Positions 41,719 through 51,602 are shown, counted from the stretch's first letter. The stretch is 64,000 bases of DNA from Pseudomonadota bacterium (GCA_023423935.1 JAFAEQ010000002.1:28475-92474); one strand, 5' to 3'. The notes: generated from the letters alone by a model not told the origin. A program made the numbers and translations.

Positions 41719-42854
41719 ACCCATGCGCGCTCCAGCGATGCATCCGCGTTTCGGGCTCGAATCAAGCACGGTCGCGCCTCGACGCTCTGAGCTGATCGAA
41801 GCAGGCGCTCGAGCTCTGCCGCGCGATGAGCGCTGCTGTGCTCTGCAAGCACGCGCTCGCGTGCTTCGCGTGCAATCTGCAGACGCTGCGATTCCGATAG
41901 CTCCGTCAGGATCCCGATCACCTCCTGGCTCGAATGTACGATCAGGATCTGCTCACCCGGCACGAGAATGTCCGCAAGCCCCGGCCACTCATCCGAAACG
42001 ATCGGAGTTCCGCACGCAGCGGCCTCGAACAACCGGACGCTCGGCGAATGACCTGCGGCGCGCATGTCCGCACGCGTCAGGTTCAGCGTGAATCGCTGCC
42101 GTCCATAGAACGGCGCGTGTTTCGCCGGTGGGAGGTGACTCACGCGCCAGAGGTTCTCGGGCCAGGCGATGGACTCGGGATACTGAGCGCCGACGACGGC
42201 GAACCACTGCCGCGGCAACGAGCGAGCCGGTTGCAACAGCAGCTCACGCAATCCAGGCTGTCGATCCGCGCTGTAGGTGCCGAGATAGCCCAGGGCCACA
42301 TCGCGCATTCGCATCGTCGGTCGGTACTCATCGGTGTCGACGCTGCAGTACAAGGCACAGGCGCGTCGAGCACCGAAGGTTGTCGTCAACCGATCGAGCG
42401 TCGCACCCCCACTGAAGCTCAACATCAGGTCGAAGAGCGGAACGTGTGCCGCCGCGAGATAGGGCGACACATCTGTCCTCAGCGCGCTCAGCGTCACGGG
42501 CGTATCGATGTCGTAGAAGGCTCGAACGCCGCGAGCCTGTTCCAGCACCCAGTCGCACACGTTTCGACCGTCGTCGACATAGGAGCCCACGATCACCGCA
42601 TCAGCCTCGGCGATGCTCGATCCAAAGCGCGCGCGCAGATCCTTCAGATCCTCGTAGAGGTGAATGTCGCAGTACGAAAGCGCCGGCGCATCGCGATGCG
42701 TCGCATACCACGGCTGCTCCTTCTCGAAGAACTGCACGCGATGCCCTCGCCGGCTCAAGCCTCTGAGCAGCGAGCGATAGGTGGTCGCATGTCCGTTGCC
42801 CCAGGACGAGCTGATCGACAGCCCGATGAACGCCAGATTCAATGACTCAGACAC
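41715..42854 (-). CDS. CgeB-like glycosyltransferase A
   Basis: The 379-residue protein has a two-domain GT-B-like fold of the CgeB type: an N-terminal GLSISSSWGNGHATTYRSL and EKEQPWYATHRD segment, and a C-terminal Glyco_trans_1_2-like domain with SVRLFEAAACGTPIVSDEW and the terminal helix AEHSSAHRAAELERLL. Its N terminus is close to that of the glycosyltransferase at 53535. GTG 42854 is chosen because of a GGGAG site seven bases upstream; TTG 42842 is an alternative. It overlaps genes on both sides. Donor and acceptor are unknown. Confidence 0.85.
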   Translation of the reverse strand: MSESLNLAFIGLSISSSWGNGHATTYRSLLRGLSRRGHRVQFFEKEQPWYATHRDAPALSYCDIHLYEDLKDLRARFGSSIAEADAVIVGSYVDDGRNVCDWVLEQARGVRAFYDIDTPVTLSALRTDVSPYLAAAHVPLFDLMLSFSGGATLDRLTTTFGARRACALYCSVDTDEYRPTMRMRDVALGYLGTYSADRQPGLRELLLQPARSLPRQWFAVVGAQYPESIAWPENLWRVSHLPPAKHAPFYGRQRFTLNLTRADMRAAGHSPSVRLFEAAACGTPIVSDEWPGLADILVPGEQILIVHSSQEVIGILTELSESQRLQIAREARERVLAEHSSAHRAAELERLLRSAQSVEARPCLIRARNADASLERAWV

Positions 42855-43974
42855 TTGCGTGCTCCCGGGCGGACGCCGCGCGTCGCGCCCCGTCCAGCTG
42901 CATGCCAAGCAGACGCTGCAGTTCGCGCGCACGATGATCGTACGTGTGCTCTCGCAAGATCCGGCGTCGTGCTGCGCGTCCGATTTCGCGGGCACGCTCC
43001 TCGCTGAGTGCGCGCATGGTCTCCGCCACCGCCTGACCCGATTGCACGCACAGCACTTCGCGACCAGGCTCCAGGAACTGCTCGATCCCCTGCCAGGCAT
43101 CGCAGAGCAGGCAGGCCGCTGCACCGGCGGCCTCGAAAATACGGGTCGGCGGAGAAAAGCCGGTCTTCGCCATGCTGGCGCGATTGATATTGATCACGGC
43201 GCGCGGTGTGCAATTAAATGCGTTGTGATCGCGCGTGTAGACATGGCCGACATGACGCACGTTCGGCGGCAATGCGATCTGCTCGCCCCAGCCATTACCG
43301 CCAAGAATGAAATGCTCCTCGGGCAGGCTCGCCGCCGCATCGAGAAAGAATTCGCGCACGCGCCATTCACGGTCCGGCAGGCGATTGCCAAGAAAACCCA
43401 GCGTCCCCGCGAACCGCGGGTCGGGCGGCACCGGATGATGCGTCGATGAGTCGAGCGCGTTGTAGATCGGCACGCACACACGTGCGCCACGACCCATGTA
43501 ATCGCGCACGACCTCATCGCCGCCGCCGTACGTGAGAATCGCATCGTAGCGGGACACCTGCCCATGAAAGGGATCGTGCGGATTCTCCCGCAGACGCTGC
43601 AGAGTCGCAGGCGCGTCGACGTCCCAGAACAGAATCGTGTTCGCTCCGTTGCGCAACCTCGGCAGCTCCGCTTCGAGCAACTCGTCGAACACACCGACGC
43701 CGCTTGCCTTGCACAGAATGTTCGCGGCGCGCGCGTGCTCGAGTGCCCCCTGCACACCGTCCTGTGTAGCCTCGTACACCTTCACGCTCGCCCAGGGCGG
43801 ATCCTCCATATCGCGATGCTGCTGCCGGCCGAAAGCATCCGGCTCGTAGAAGGTGACATCGAAGCCGTGCTCATGCAGCGCGCGAACGACGCCGCGATAG
43901 TAAGTCGCCGCACCATTCCAGTAGGCCGACACCAAGCTCGAACCGAACAGCGCCATCGAAATTCTGGATGTCAT
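42847..43974 (-). CDS. CgeB-like glycosyltransferase B
   Basis: The 375-residue protein is a paralogue of its neighbours: FGSSLVSAYWNGAATYYRGV and TFYEPDAFGRQQHRDM at the N terminus, LFWDVDAPATLQRL in the middle, and a C-terminal donor region PPTRIFEAAGAAACLLCDAW. The EAAG/ACG-type loop differs from the EAAACG of A and E. It lies 18 bp after glycosyltransferase C and overlaps A by 8 bp. It is likely to add one residue of the same glycan. Confidence 0.85.
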   Translation of the reverse strand: MTSRISMALFGSSLVSAYWNGAATYYRGVVRALHEHGFDVTFYEPDAFGRQQHRDMEDPPWASVKVYEATQDGVQGALEHARAANILCKASGVGVFDELLEAELPRLRNGANTILFWDVDAPATLQRLRENPHDPFHGQVSRYDAILTYGGGDEVVRDYMGRGARVCVPIYNALDSSTHHPVPPDPRFAGTLGFLGNRLPDREWRVREFFLDAAASLPEEHFILGGNGWGEQIALPPNVRHVGHVYTRDHNAFNCTPRAVININRASMAKTGFSPPTRIFEAAGAAACLLCDAWQGIEQFLEPGREVLCVQSGQAVAETMRALSEERAREIGRAARRRILREHTYDHRARELQRLLGMQLDGARRAASAREHASV

Positions 43975-43992
43975 TGACGATCTCCGCCGTGC

Positions 43993-45132
43993 TCAAGGCG
44001 CGGTGCGCGCAAGCGGGTGCGCATGTTTGGCGTCCGAGCTCACGTCCACCCCGAGCTCGCGCAGAATGTCGAAGAGCTCATCGACGCGATGAGCGCAGGT
44101 ATGACGGGCACGGATCCGGTTCAGTCCCGCACGGGAGACTTCCGCCGCGAAGTCGCGATCGGCAAGCAGCGCACGCAGATGTCGCCGCATCTGCCCGCCG
44201 TCGCGCGCCACCAGATAGTCGATACCAGGCCGAAACAGATGCTCGCTGTCACGCCAGGGTGCACTGACCACGGGAATACCGCAGGCGAGCGCTTCGAACA
44301 TGCGGATCGTGGGAATCCCCGGCAAGAGATGGGAGTACGCCCGCCGCGGCACGTGGACCGTGCAGGCGTACTGTGCGAACAGCTCCGGAACGCGGAAGTT
44401 CGCAATCCACCCGCCGTACTCGATATGAGCTTGCCCGAGTGCTGCCAGCGCATCAGGCGGATAGCGCACTCCATGGATACGAGCGCGCAGTCCCAACTGC
44501 GCAACCGGCTCGATGAGAAATTCCCGCAGCTCTTTACTGCGCTCGTCATCACCCCAGTTGCCGACCCAGACCAGATCGCCCTGCGGCTCGGCTGCGCGCA
44601 TCGGCTTGAATCGCCGCGTATCCGCAGCTTCGTGCCAGACCCACACTCGATCCCCCCAACGGTGCTCCAGGTACTTATCTGCAATCGCGCGACCGAAGGC
44701 GAGCACGCCAGCGAACTCACGCAGATCCATACGCGCCATCGCCTCTGGATCGGTGACGCTGCGATGATGCGTGTCGTGAAACAGTGCTGTGCAACCGCGC
44801 CGCGCAGCAGCCCTGCCGATACGGCCGACCAGCTCCGGCTCGTTCCACTCGTGTACGAGCACCACGTCTGCATCCTCGAGCACTGCATCGAGATCGATCT
44901 CGCTCGCACGATAGAAGTCGCTGCGCAGCTGCGGATAGAAGGCCTCGTACGCATCGACGGCAGCAACACCTTCGGTATCGATGAGTTGTCGCAGACTCCA
45001 GCCGTCCTCGGGCTCGTAGATGGCGAGCTCATGGCCGCGGGCGAGCAGCTCACTCGCCACGCCGCGCAGAAAATGCGCGTTGCCATGATTCCAGTCCGAA
45101 ACGAGCGAATGATAGAAAAGCACGAACTTCAT
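43993..45132 (-). CDS. CgeB-like glycosyltransferase C
   Basis: The 379-residue protein starts FYHSLVSDWNHGNAHFLRGV and keeps the CgeB-like layout with IYEPEDGWSLRQLIDTEG, LFHDTHHRSVTDPEAM and the C-terminal TIRMFEALACGIPVVSAPW. The HEWNEPELVGRIG stretch lies at the end of the first domain. It overlaps the GT4 gene as ATGA. It is the most divergent of the four CgeB-like enzymes in the cluster. Confidence 0.85.
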   Translation of the reverse strand: MKFVLFYHSLVSDWNHGNAHFLRGVASELLARGHELAIYEPEDGWSLRQLIDTEGVAAVDAYEAFYPQLRSDFYRASEIDLDAVLEDADVVLVHEWNEPELVGRIGRAAARRGCTALFHDTHHRSVTDPEAMARMDLREFAGVLAFGRAIADKYLEHRWGDRVWVWHEAADTRRFKPMRAAEPQGDLVWVGNWGDDERSKELREFLIEPVAQLGLRARIHGVRYPPDALAALGQAHIEYGGWIANFRVPELFAQYACTVHVPRRAYSHLLPGIPTIRMFEALACGIPVVSAPWRDSEHLFRPGIDYLVARDGGQMRRHLRALLADRDFAAEVSRAGLNRIRARHTCAHRVDELFDILRELGVDVSSDAKHAHPLARTAP

Positions 45133-46229
45133 GCGACCGCCTTCTGCACCGTGCGATGAGCTCCGAGCATCTCGCGATACAGATCGAAGTAGCGCTGCGC
45201 CATGGTCTGGCTGCTGTAAGTCCGCGCACGCTGCGCGGCAGACTGCGCTAGCGACTCACGCAGCTTTGGGTTTCCGATCACGGCGTTCAGCGCCGATTCC
45301 AACGACTCGGCCCGACGGGGATCGAAGAAGACGGCGGCTTCGTCCCACAGTTCACGCAGGCCCGGCAGATCGGCGAGCACGAGACAGCACCGGGTGAGCG
45401 CTGCTTCGGCGATCGCGAGACCAAACGGTTCATACAGGGCGGGATGCACGAAGATGGCGGCGGACGCGAGACGCGCATTCACCTGAGCCGCACTCATCTC
45501 GCCCAGACAGCACAGATGACGAGGCTTCCAGCGCGTACCGCTCGGACTTTCGCTGGGCCCGATCAGCTGAATCGGCCACGGGCAGCGCTGCGCGATGTCG
45601 TCGAGCAGCACAAAATTCTTCGCCTCGTCCCACGCTCTCCCGCACGCCACGACCGCGTGAGACGCGTCACCTCGAAGGCGATCGGCGCACTCCAATGCAC
45701 GTCCGTTGTGAATGACCTCGATGGATCGATCGAGCTCGTGAGCTTCCGCGATCTGCTTCGCGAATGCTCTCGTGGGCGCGACGACGCGATCCGCCGCGGT
45801 GAGTCCTGCCCGCACCCGCTTGCGGTACTCGCTCCATCGCGGCGGCGCTTGCTCCCCATGCACCGCTTGCCACCAGGTGATCACGCACGAATGCGCCACG
45901 CTCAAGACCGGCCTGTTCCAAAGCAGACCGGCATGTGCGTAACCGTTCAGATGAACCAGATCGACGTCTCGCGCATGCGCTTCTCGCAGCAACCATTCGC
46001 CCGCTGCATCGACCTCACGCCACGGCTCCTCCATCCATTCGAGCGGATGCTGGGATTCGATCAGCTCGACATTGCTCAATCGCTGCAGGCCGACTCGCTG
46101 CGAAGCCCGCGGACGCGGGCCCAAGGCGGCAAGCACCACGTCGATGCCGAAGCCGCTCAGCGCACTGCACAGATCGAGCGCATAGGTCCATACGCCGCCG
46201 ACCGCATCGGTGGTCATCAGGAGCTTCAT
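45129..46229 (-). CDS. GT4-family glycosyltransferase
   Basis: The 366-residue product has the GT-B architecture of family 4: MTTDAVGGVWTYALDLCSAL (acceptor-side glycine-rich loop), DLVHLNGYAHAGL, ACGRAWDEAKNFVLLDDIA (start of the donor domain), and VHPALYEPFGLAIAEAALTRC in place of the usual EX7E. Retaining transfer of a nucleotide-sugar residue is expected. It overlaps the Gfo/Idh/MocA gene and glycosyltransferase C as ATGA. Confidence 0.9.
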   Translation of the reverse strand: MKLLMTTDAVGGVWTYALDLCSALSGFGIDVVLAALGPRPRASQRVGLQRLSNVELIESQHPLEWMEEPWREVDAAGEWLLREAHARDVDLVHLNGYAHAGLLWNRPVLSVAHSCVITWWQAVHGEQAPPRWSEYRKRVRAGLTAADRVVAPTRAFAKQIAEAHELDRSIEVIHNGRALECADRLRGDASHAVVACGRAWDEAKNFVLLDDIAQRCPWPIQLIGPSESPSGTRWKPRHLCCLGEMSAAQVNARLASAAIFVHPALYEPFGLAIAEAALTRCCLVLADLPGLRELWDEAAVFFDPRRAESLESALNAVIGNPKLRESLAQSAAQRARTYSSQTMAQRYFDLYREMLGAHRTVQKAVA

Positions 46230-47236
46230 GCCCGGTACGTCTCGTCGATCAGCACTGCGCTGCGCGCGATCTGTTCGGCGTCGTCGTCGAAGCTACGATC
46301 GATCGCGATTCGCGTGATCCATGCGCTCAGCGCACGTGCGCTCCAATCATCGGGACCGCTGCTCAGCCGCTCACGCGCACTCCCATGACACAGGTCGAGA
46401 TGAAATTCGTAGAACGAGCCGTTCACATTCTCCCAGCACGCACCGGCTCGCGACCCTGCGACGGTCATGTCGATCACTGCGTCGCGTCCGGTGTTCGCAT
46501 GCCATGAACAGGCGAGTCGCGCGATCGCGCCGTTGGACTGGATGAACTCGGCGAACGCCAGATCTTCGACTCCGCCGTCCCTGGTGTGCAGCGGCGCGCC
46601 CTGATGGAACAAGCGACTGCATCTGCGTTCGAGCGGCGGAAAGTCCTGTACCCACAGCGCGAGATCGAGCAAGTGCACGCCCAGATCGAGCAGACATCCG
46701 CCACCGGCCAGCGCGCGATCGCGACACCAGGCTTTGTCCGGCCCATAGGCGTTGTGGAAGCGAAGATCGATGGCCACGATCTCGCCCAACTCACCGCGGC
46801 GGATTCGCTCGCGCAGCTCGCCCATTCCCGAGACATGCCGATAGCAGAAGTCGACGCCGAGCAACCGATCCGCAGTGCGCGCAGCCGCGAGCACGCGCTG
46901 TACATCGAAAGCGTGAGTCGCGAGGGGCTTCTGGCAGAACACCGGCAACCCGCGCTCGAGACAGGCAATGGCCTGATTCGCATGCAGGCCGTTCGGCGTT
47001 GCGATGACGACGCCATCGAGATCGGTCTCGAGCAGGCCGTCCAGCTCGTTGAAGCACGCCGCCTGCGGATACGCCTGTCCTGCATCCTTCAGCCGGTGCG
47101 GATCGGCATCGAGGATGGCGGCAATCTCTGCATCCGCTGTTTGCGCGACGGCATCCAGGCGTTTGCGACCGATCCAGCCGACGCCGATGAAGCCGAGTTT
47201 CGGCGGCGATGGATCGCGCATGGGAGACGCGCTCAT
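46226..47236 (-). CDS. Gfo/Idh/MocA-family dehydrogenase
   Basis: The 336-residue protein has the Rossmann start LGFIGVGWIGRKRLDAVAQ, the conserved Lys in FCQKPLATHAFDV (EKP-type motif), and the substrate-side GGGCLLDLGVHLLDLALW with the catalytic-type His. Members oxidise or reduce hydroxyl groups of sugars or inositols with NAD(P). Because the cluster also makes inositol-1-phosphate, an inositol or NDP-sugar dehydrogenase role is plausible but not shown. It overlaps the zinc dehydrogenase gene as ATGA. Confidence 0.9.
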   Translation of the reverse strand: MSASPMRDPSPPKLGFIGVGWIGRKRLDAVAQTADAEIAAILDADPHRLKDAGQAYPQAACFNELDGLLETDLDGVVIATPNGLHANQAIACLERGLPVFCQKPLATHAFDVQRVLAAARTADRLLGVDFCYRHVSGMGELRERIRRGELGEIVAIDLRFHNAYGPDKAWCRDRALAGGGCLLDLGVHLLDLALWVQDFPPLERRCSRLFHQGAPLHTRDGGVEDLAFAEFIQSNGAIARLACSWHANTGRDAVIDMTVAGSRAGACWENVNGSFYEFHLDLCHGSARERLSSGPDDWSARALSAWITRIAIDRSFDDDAEQIARSAVLIDETYRA

Positions 47237-48210
47237 GCCATGGCCTCGTTGATCATCATGGCCTTGACGAATCCGTCGGGGCGCCGGCTCGTCAGCTGGA
47301 ATCCGTGATCCAGCGAGCCGAGATCGACGCGATGGGTAAGCAGAGGAAACGGATCGATGCGTCCTGCGAGTACGGCATCGATCGCATTGCGCATGCCACG
47401 CACATAGCGCGACATCGCGCGTTCGTGCGCGTTGATCACGTCGATGCCGCGCCAGTTCCATTCCTGCATGTTCACCTGACGCCGACCATCCTGGTGATAG
47501 CCCGCGATCACGAGCCTGCCCCGCTCCCCGGTCAATGCGCTCGCCAGATCGAGCGACGACTGCAGACCCACGGCTTCGATCACCACATTGCAGCCGCGCT
47601 GATCGGTGAGCGACAACGCATGCTCGCGCGCACCGGCGAGGCCAGTTGCCACCGTGTACTGCGCGCCCATTCTCCTGGCGAGTTGCAACGCGTAGTGACG
47701 CCGCGATAACACGATGACGTGCGCACCTGCCGCGGTAGCCAGTTGTGTGAGGAGAAGACCCAGGAATCCTCCACCGACGATCGCCACCCGATCACCCGCG
47801 TGGATCTCACTGCGCTCGAAGATGTTCATCGCGCAGCCCAGCGGTTCTGCCGGAAAGGGCTCGCCATCGAGCTCCGACGGAAGTCGCACGACACATTCGC
47901 CATCCGCGACGTCGTACTGGGCATAAGCACGGCCCGAGATCATCGCAACGCGATCGCCAACCGCGAGATCCTCGATGCCCTCGCCCACCGCATCGATGTG
48001 CCCCCACCCTTCATGACCCGGCGATCCGGCCTGCTGCGGATACTGAAACCAGTCGCGTCCTTCCCACACCGGCACATTCGACGCACAGATCCCGCATCCT
48101 TCGAGGCGCACGCGCACGTGTCGTGCGGGGACTTCCGGAATGGCAATCCTCGCAACTGCGGTAACCCCGGCACCCACCAGTACAGCCGCTCGCTGAATCG
48201 CCTCGCTCAT
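47233..48210 (-). CDS. zinc-type medium-chain alcohol dehydrogenase
   Basis: The 325-residue protein shows the GroES-like domain with EGCGICASNVPVWEGRD and PGHEGWGHIDAVG (catalytic-zinc Cys and His-Glu), and the Rossmann domain with VAIVGGGFLGLLLTQLA. The structural-zinc four-Cys lobe seen in many relatives is absent. It resembles threonine or sorbitol dehydrogenases and the sugar/cyclitol dehydrogenases of glycoside clusters. The start has a GGAG site; the gene begins one base after the epimerase stop. Confidence 0.9.
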   Translation of the reverse strand: MSEAIQRAAVLVGAGVTAVARIAIPEVPARHVRVRLEGCGICASNVPVWEGRDWFQYPQQAGSPGHEGWGHIDAVGEGIEDLAVGDRVAMISGRAYAQYDVADGECVVRLPSELDGEPFPAEPLGCAMNIFERSEIHAGDRVAIVGGGFLGLLLTQLATAAGAHVIVLSRRHYALQLARRMGAQYTVATGLAGAREHALSLTDQRGCNVVIEAVGLQSSLDLASALTGERGRLVIAGYHQDGRRQVNMQEWNWRGIDVINAHERAMSRYVRGMRNAIDAVLAGRIDPFPLLTHRVDLGSLDHGFQLTSRRPDGFVKAMMINEAMA

Positions 48211-48211
48211 C

Positions 48212-49282
48212 TCAAGCTCCTGCAGTGAGTCGCCGGTCAGTTCGTCCCGTCGATGAATTCGCCTCGAAGCGACTCTGCTCGAGCCAGCGATGCAAGGCGG
48301 CCAGTCCCGTGGCGACATTCACTTGCGGTCGCCAACCCGTCGCAGCCGAGAACCGGGCGATGTTCGAGACGTAGTAGCGCTGATCTCCCGTGCGCCATTC
48401 GCCGAACGACATCGTGAGCGGCTCATCGAGCATTCCCTCCAGTCGATCGCTCAGCTCGAGCAGGCTCAGCGTGTTGGCGACACCGCCGCCGATGTTGAAA
48501 GCCCCGCCCTGCAGTCGATCGATATGACGTCGCGCCGCCTCGAAGGCCGACACCAGATCGTCGATGAACAAGGTGTCGCGCACCTGCAGGCCATCGCCGT
48601 AGATCGTCACGGCATCGCCTTCGATCGCGCGGCGCATGAAATGTGCGACCCATCCCTGGTCCTCGTTGCCGTGCTGATGCGGACCGTAGATGCAGCTCAT
48701 CCGGAAAACCGCGGTACGCAGACCGAAGCTGCGCGAATAATCGAGCACGTACTGCTCTGCTGCTCCCTTCGAGCATCCATAGGGACTGTGAAAATCGAGC
48801 CGTCGTTGCTCGCTCACGCCCTGGGCGCGCAGCTCCGGATCGGCGGGCACATAACGTCGCCCCTCGGCGTGCACCTCGACGTCCGGCAGGATTCCGTAGA
48901 CCTTGTTCGTCGAAGCAAAGATGAGCGAGGGCGGACTTGCACACTCACGCGCACTCTCGAGCACGTTCAACGTCCCGCGCGCATTCACGTCGAAATCCAG
49001 CTGCGGATCGACGAGGCTGCTCGTCACGGCCACTTGCGCGGCGAAGTGATAGATGTGCCCGACGTCGACCATGGCAGCGCGCACCGCCTTGCGATCGCGA
49101 ACATCGCCCTGGACGATCTCCAGATTCCGCGAGTAGCGCTCGCGCAGCCACTGCGCGTTGTGTTCGCTGCCGGCGCGCGCATAGGAGTCGAAAATGCGAA
49201 CGCGCTCGCCTCTCTCGAGCAAATGCACGGCGAGGTTCGTGCCGATGAATCCGGCGCCGCCGGTAATGAGCACGGCAGGCAT
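48212..49282 (-). CDS. NAD-dependent epimerase, CDP-paratose 2-epimerase-like
   Basis: The 356-residue extended SDR has VLITGGAGFIGTNLAVHLLE, the catalytic YxxxK in FHSPYGCSKGAAEQYVLDYS and the segments AQVAVTSSLVDPQLDFDVNA, IFASTNKVYG, GNEDQGWVAHF and GGAFNIGGGVANTLSLLEL. These match the CDP-paratose/CDP-tyvelose 2-epimerase (RfbE) group better than UDP-galactose epimerases. The true substrate could be another NDP-sugar. ATG 49282 is chosen; an in-frame start 18 bases upstream exists. It lies 14 bp after the next epimerase. Confidence 0.88.
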   Translation of the reverse strand: MPAVLITGGAGFIGTNLAVHLLERGERVRIFDSYARAGSEHNAQWLRERYSRNLEIVQGDVRDRKAVRAAMVDVGHIYHFAAQVAVTSSLVDPQLDFDVNARGTLNVLESARECASPPSLIFASTNKVYGILPDVEVHAEGRRYVPADPELRAQGVSEQRRLDFHSPYGCSKGAAEQYVLDYSRSFGLRTAVFRMSCIYGPHQHGNEDQGWVAHFMRRAIEGDAVTIYGDGLQVRDTLFIDDLVSAFEAARRHIDRLQGGAFNIGGGVANTLSLLELSDRLEGMLDEPLTMSFGEWRTGDQRYYVSNIARFSAATGWRPQVNVATGLAALHRWLEQSRFEANSSTGRTDRRLTAGA

Positions 49283-49296
49283 GCGATCCCCGCCCC

Positions 49297-50430
49297 TCAC
49301 AGCGTGAGCCCCCGGCGATCCAGCTCCTCACTTGCGGTTGCGAAGTTGTCCTCCGCGTCGGCCGTCTCCAGCCATTGCGCCAGCTCCAGCAAGCCATCTG
49401 CAAAGCGCACTCGAGGCTCATAACCGAGCAGCCGGCGTGCCTTGTCGATGTCCGCAAAGCAGTGCCGGATGTCTCCGACGCGATACTTGCCCGTCACGGC
49501 AGGCTCGAGATCCGCTCCCATGACTGCGATGGCGCGCTGCGCGATCTCCAGAATCGTCTGCGGTTCGCCCGAACCGATGTTGAACACTTCGCCATGGTGT
49601 TCGGTGGTCAGCGCACGCACGAATGCCTGCACGATGTCCCACACACTCACGAAATCCCGGCGCTGCAATCCGTCCTCGAAGATCAGCGGTGCACTGCCGT
49701 TGAGGATGCGCGAGGCGAATATCGCCAGCACACCGGTGTAGGGATTGGACAGCGACTGATGCGGGCCATAGACGTTGAACAAGCGCAGCGCGACCGTCGG
49801 GATCCGATAGGCCTTGCCGAAGATCAGACAGAGTTGCTCCTGATCGTATTTGGAGAGCGCATAGACGGACGCCGGCACGACGGTCTTGGTTTCAGGCGTC
49901 GGCACCGGCCGCGCATCATCGATCTCCCAGCGCCCCTGCCTGAGCCGAGCGAGCTCGCGCAGCGGCACTTCCACGAACTTCTCGCCGCGACGATACAGAC
50001 CTTCGCCGTAGACACTCATGCTCGATGCCACGACGAGCTGCTGCACCGGTCGCCGAACCAGCGCTTCGAGCAGCACAGCGGTACCGCGAGTGTTGATGTC
50101 GATGTAGCGCTCGATCTCGTACATGCTCTGACCGACGCCGACCGCTGCGGCCAGATGACACACATGGGTGACACCCCGAAGCGCGAGGTCGAGCGCATCG
50201 CGATCGCGCACATCTGCCTCGATGCGTTCGACCTCACGATGCAGATACGGTGGAAATCCGGGATTCTCACCATGCACCTGCTCGCACAACGCGTCGATGA
50301 CTCGCACACGCACGCCCGACTCCACGAGCACGTTCGCAAGATGCGCTCCGATGAATCCGGCACCGCCGGTGATCAGCACGCGCGCATCGCCGCCGGCGAG
50401 CGGACTGTCCATGACGGGAACGGAGCTCAT
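49297..50430 (-). CDS. NAD-dependent NDP-sugar epimerase (4-epimerase type)
   Basis: The 377-residue extended SDR has VLITGGAGFIGAHLANVLVE, the catalytic Ser in VASSMSVYGEGLY and YxxxK in SVYALSKYDQEQL, and LRLFNVYGPHQSLSNPYTGV. DALCEQVHGENPGFPPYL and LAAAVGVGQSMYEIERYID resemble dTDP-L-rhamnose 4-epimerases. With UDP-xylose synthase next to it, a UDP-xylose 4-epimerase making UDP-L-arabinose is an equally reasonable guess. The ATG overlaps the UXS stop as ATGA. Confidence 0.9.
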   Translation of the reverse strand: MSSVPVMDSPLAGGDARVLITGGAGFIGAHLANVLVESGVRVRVIDALCEQVHGENPGFPPYLHREVERIEADVRDRDALDLALRGVTHVCHLAAAVGVGQSMYEIERYIDINTRGTAVLLEALVRRPVQQLVVASSMSVYGEGLYRRGEKFVEVPLRELARLRQGRWEIDDARPVPTPETKTVVPASVYALSKYDQEQLCLIFGKAYRIPTVALRLFNVYGPHQSLSNPYTGVLAIFASRILNGSAPLIFEDGLQRRDFVSVWDIVQAFVRALTTEHHGEVFNIGSGEPQTILEIAQRAIAVMGADLEPAVTGKYRVGDIRHCFADIDKARRLLGYEPRVRFADGLLELAQWLETADAEDNFATASEELDRRGLTL

Positions 50431-51485
50431 GCGCGCGCGCCGGCGACCGAAGCCCATTCCGCCCGGGCGGGAATCCTGAGCAATTCGTTCTGCGCGAGCC
50501 GACGCTCGACGTCACGGATCGTGCACATGAGTCCGGTCTCGAGCTCGATGCGTGGATGCCAATCGAGCACTCGCATGGCGAGCGAGATGTCCGGCCGACG
50601 ACGCGGCGGATCGTCGACAGGCAACGCTCGCATGTCGAACTGCGATTCCGAGCCAGTCAGTCGCATGATCGTGCGGGCCAGCTCGCGCACGGTGACTTCA
50701 GTCGGATTGCCCAGATTCACAGGACCCGGCACATGCAGCCTCGCATCCATGAGCCGCAGGATTCCTTCGATGAGATCGTCGATGAAACAGAAGGAGCGCG
50801 TCTGACTGCCGTCGCCGTACAGCGTGATCGGCTCATTCGCCAGCGCCTGCACGATGAAGTTGATGACCACCCGTCCATCGCCGAGCCACATGCCGGGCCC
50901 GTAGGTATTGAAGATGCGCGCAATGCGCACTTTCACGCCGTACTCCTGCTCGTACAGCATGCACAGAGTCTCCGCACATCGTTTGCCCTCGTCGTAGCAC
51001 GAGCGCGGGCCAATCGGATTTACATAGCCCCAATAAGCTTCGCTTTGGGGATGAACGGCGGGATGACCGTAGATCTCGCTCGTCGACGCCTGAAAGACTC
51101 GCGCGTCGGTGCGCCGCGCCAGCATCAGAAGCTTTTCCATTCCGCGCACGCTGCTCAGCAGCGTGTCGATGGGATGTCGCTGATAGTGAAGCGGCGATGC
51201 CGCACAGGCGAGATTGAAGATGGCGTCGGCATGTTCGATCCGCGTGATGTCGAACGTCGCGATGTCATCCTCGATGAGCGTGAACGCCGGCTGTTCGAGC
51301 AGCGTATCGAGGGCAGTCGGACTGCTGGTGCAGAAATTGTCGATGGCTATGACCCGATACCCTTCCCTCAGCAATCGCGCGCACAGATGAGCACCCAGAA
51401 ATCCTGCACCTCCAGCGACGACCGCCACCGGTGCCGACGCGATGTGTGGATGGTGCTCCACATTGTTCTTACCTGCCGTAATCAC
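50427..51485 (-). CDS. UDP-glucuronate decarboxylase (UDP-xylose synthase)-like
   Basis: UXS decarboxylates UDP-glucuronate to UDP-xylose with bound NAD. The 352-residue protein has VAVVAGGAGFLGAHLCARLL, the family motifs FNLACAASPLHYQRHPIDT, ASTSEIYGHPAVHPQ, NPIGPRSCYDEGKRCAE (YxxxK) and IFNTYGPGM, TRSFCFIDDLIEG. It is the first gene of the minus arm. The start is GTG 51485, placed by a perfect AAGGAGG site five bases upstream; a longer frame opens at 51524 but lacks one. A sigma54-like promoter lies about 100 bp upstream. Confidence 0.93.
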   Translation of the reverse strand: MITAGKNNVEHHPHIASAPVAVVAGGAGFLGAHLCARLLREGYRVIAIDNFCTSSPTALDTLLEQPAFTLIEDDIATFDITRIEHADAIFNLACAASPLHYQRHPIDTLLSSVRGMEKLLMLARRTDARVFQASTSEIYGHPAVHPQSEAYWGYVNPIGPRSCYDEGKRCAETLCMLYEQEYGVKVRIARIFNTYGPGMWLGDGRVVINFIVQALANEPITLYGDGSQTRSFCFIDDLIEGILRLMDARLHVPGPVNLGNPTEVTVRELARTIMRLTGSESQFDMRALPVDDPPRRRPDISLAMRVLDWHPRIELETGLMCTIRDVERRLAQNELLRIPARAEWASVAGARA

Positions 51486-51586
51486 ACTTCCCTCCTTCGT
51501 GAGCTCCGGATGAACGTGGAGCACACAGGCTTGATAGCTGCGGCCGACCCCGCATCAGCGGTCGCACACAGACGGGAAGGGTAAGT

Positions 51587-51602
51587 AGCAACAAGCGTGC
51601 CG
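51587..51602 (-). promoter_or_regulatory. candidate sigma54 promoter for minus arm
   Basis: On the minus strand the sequence is CGGCACGCTTGTTGCT. Against the -24/-12 consensus TGGCACG-N4-TTGCW it matches 11 of 12 defined positions, including the invariant GG and GC with exact spacing. Transcription would begin near 51577, giving a leader of about 92 bases before the UXS start codon. A sigma54 activator gene ends the same cluster. Confidence 0.75.
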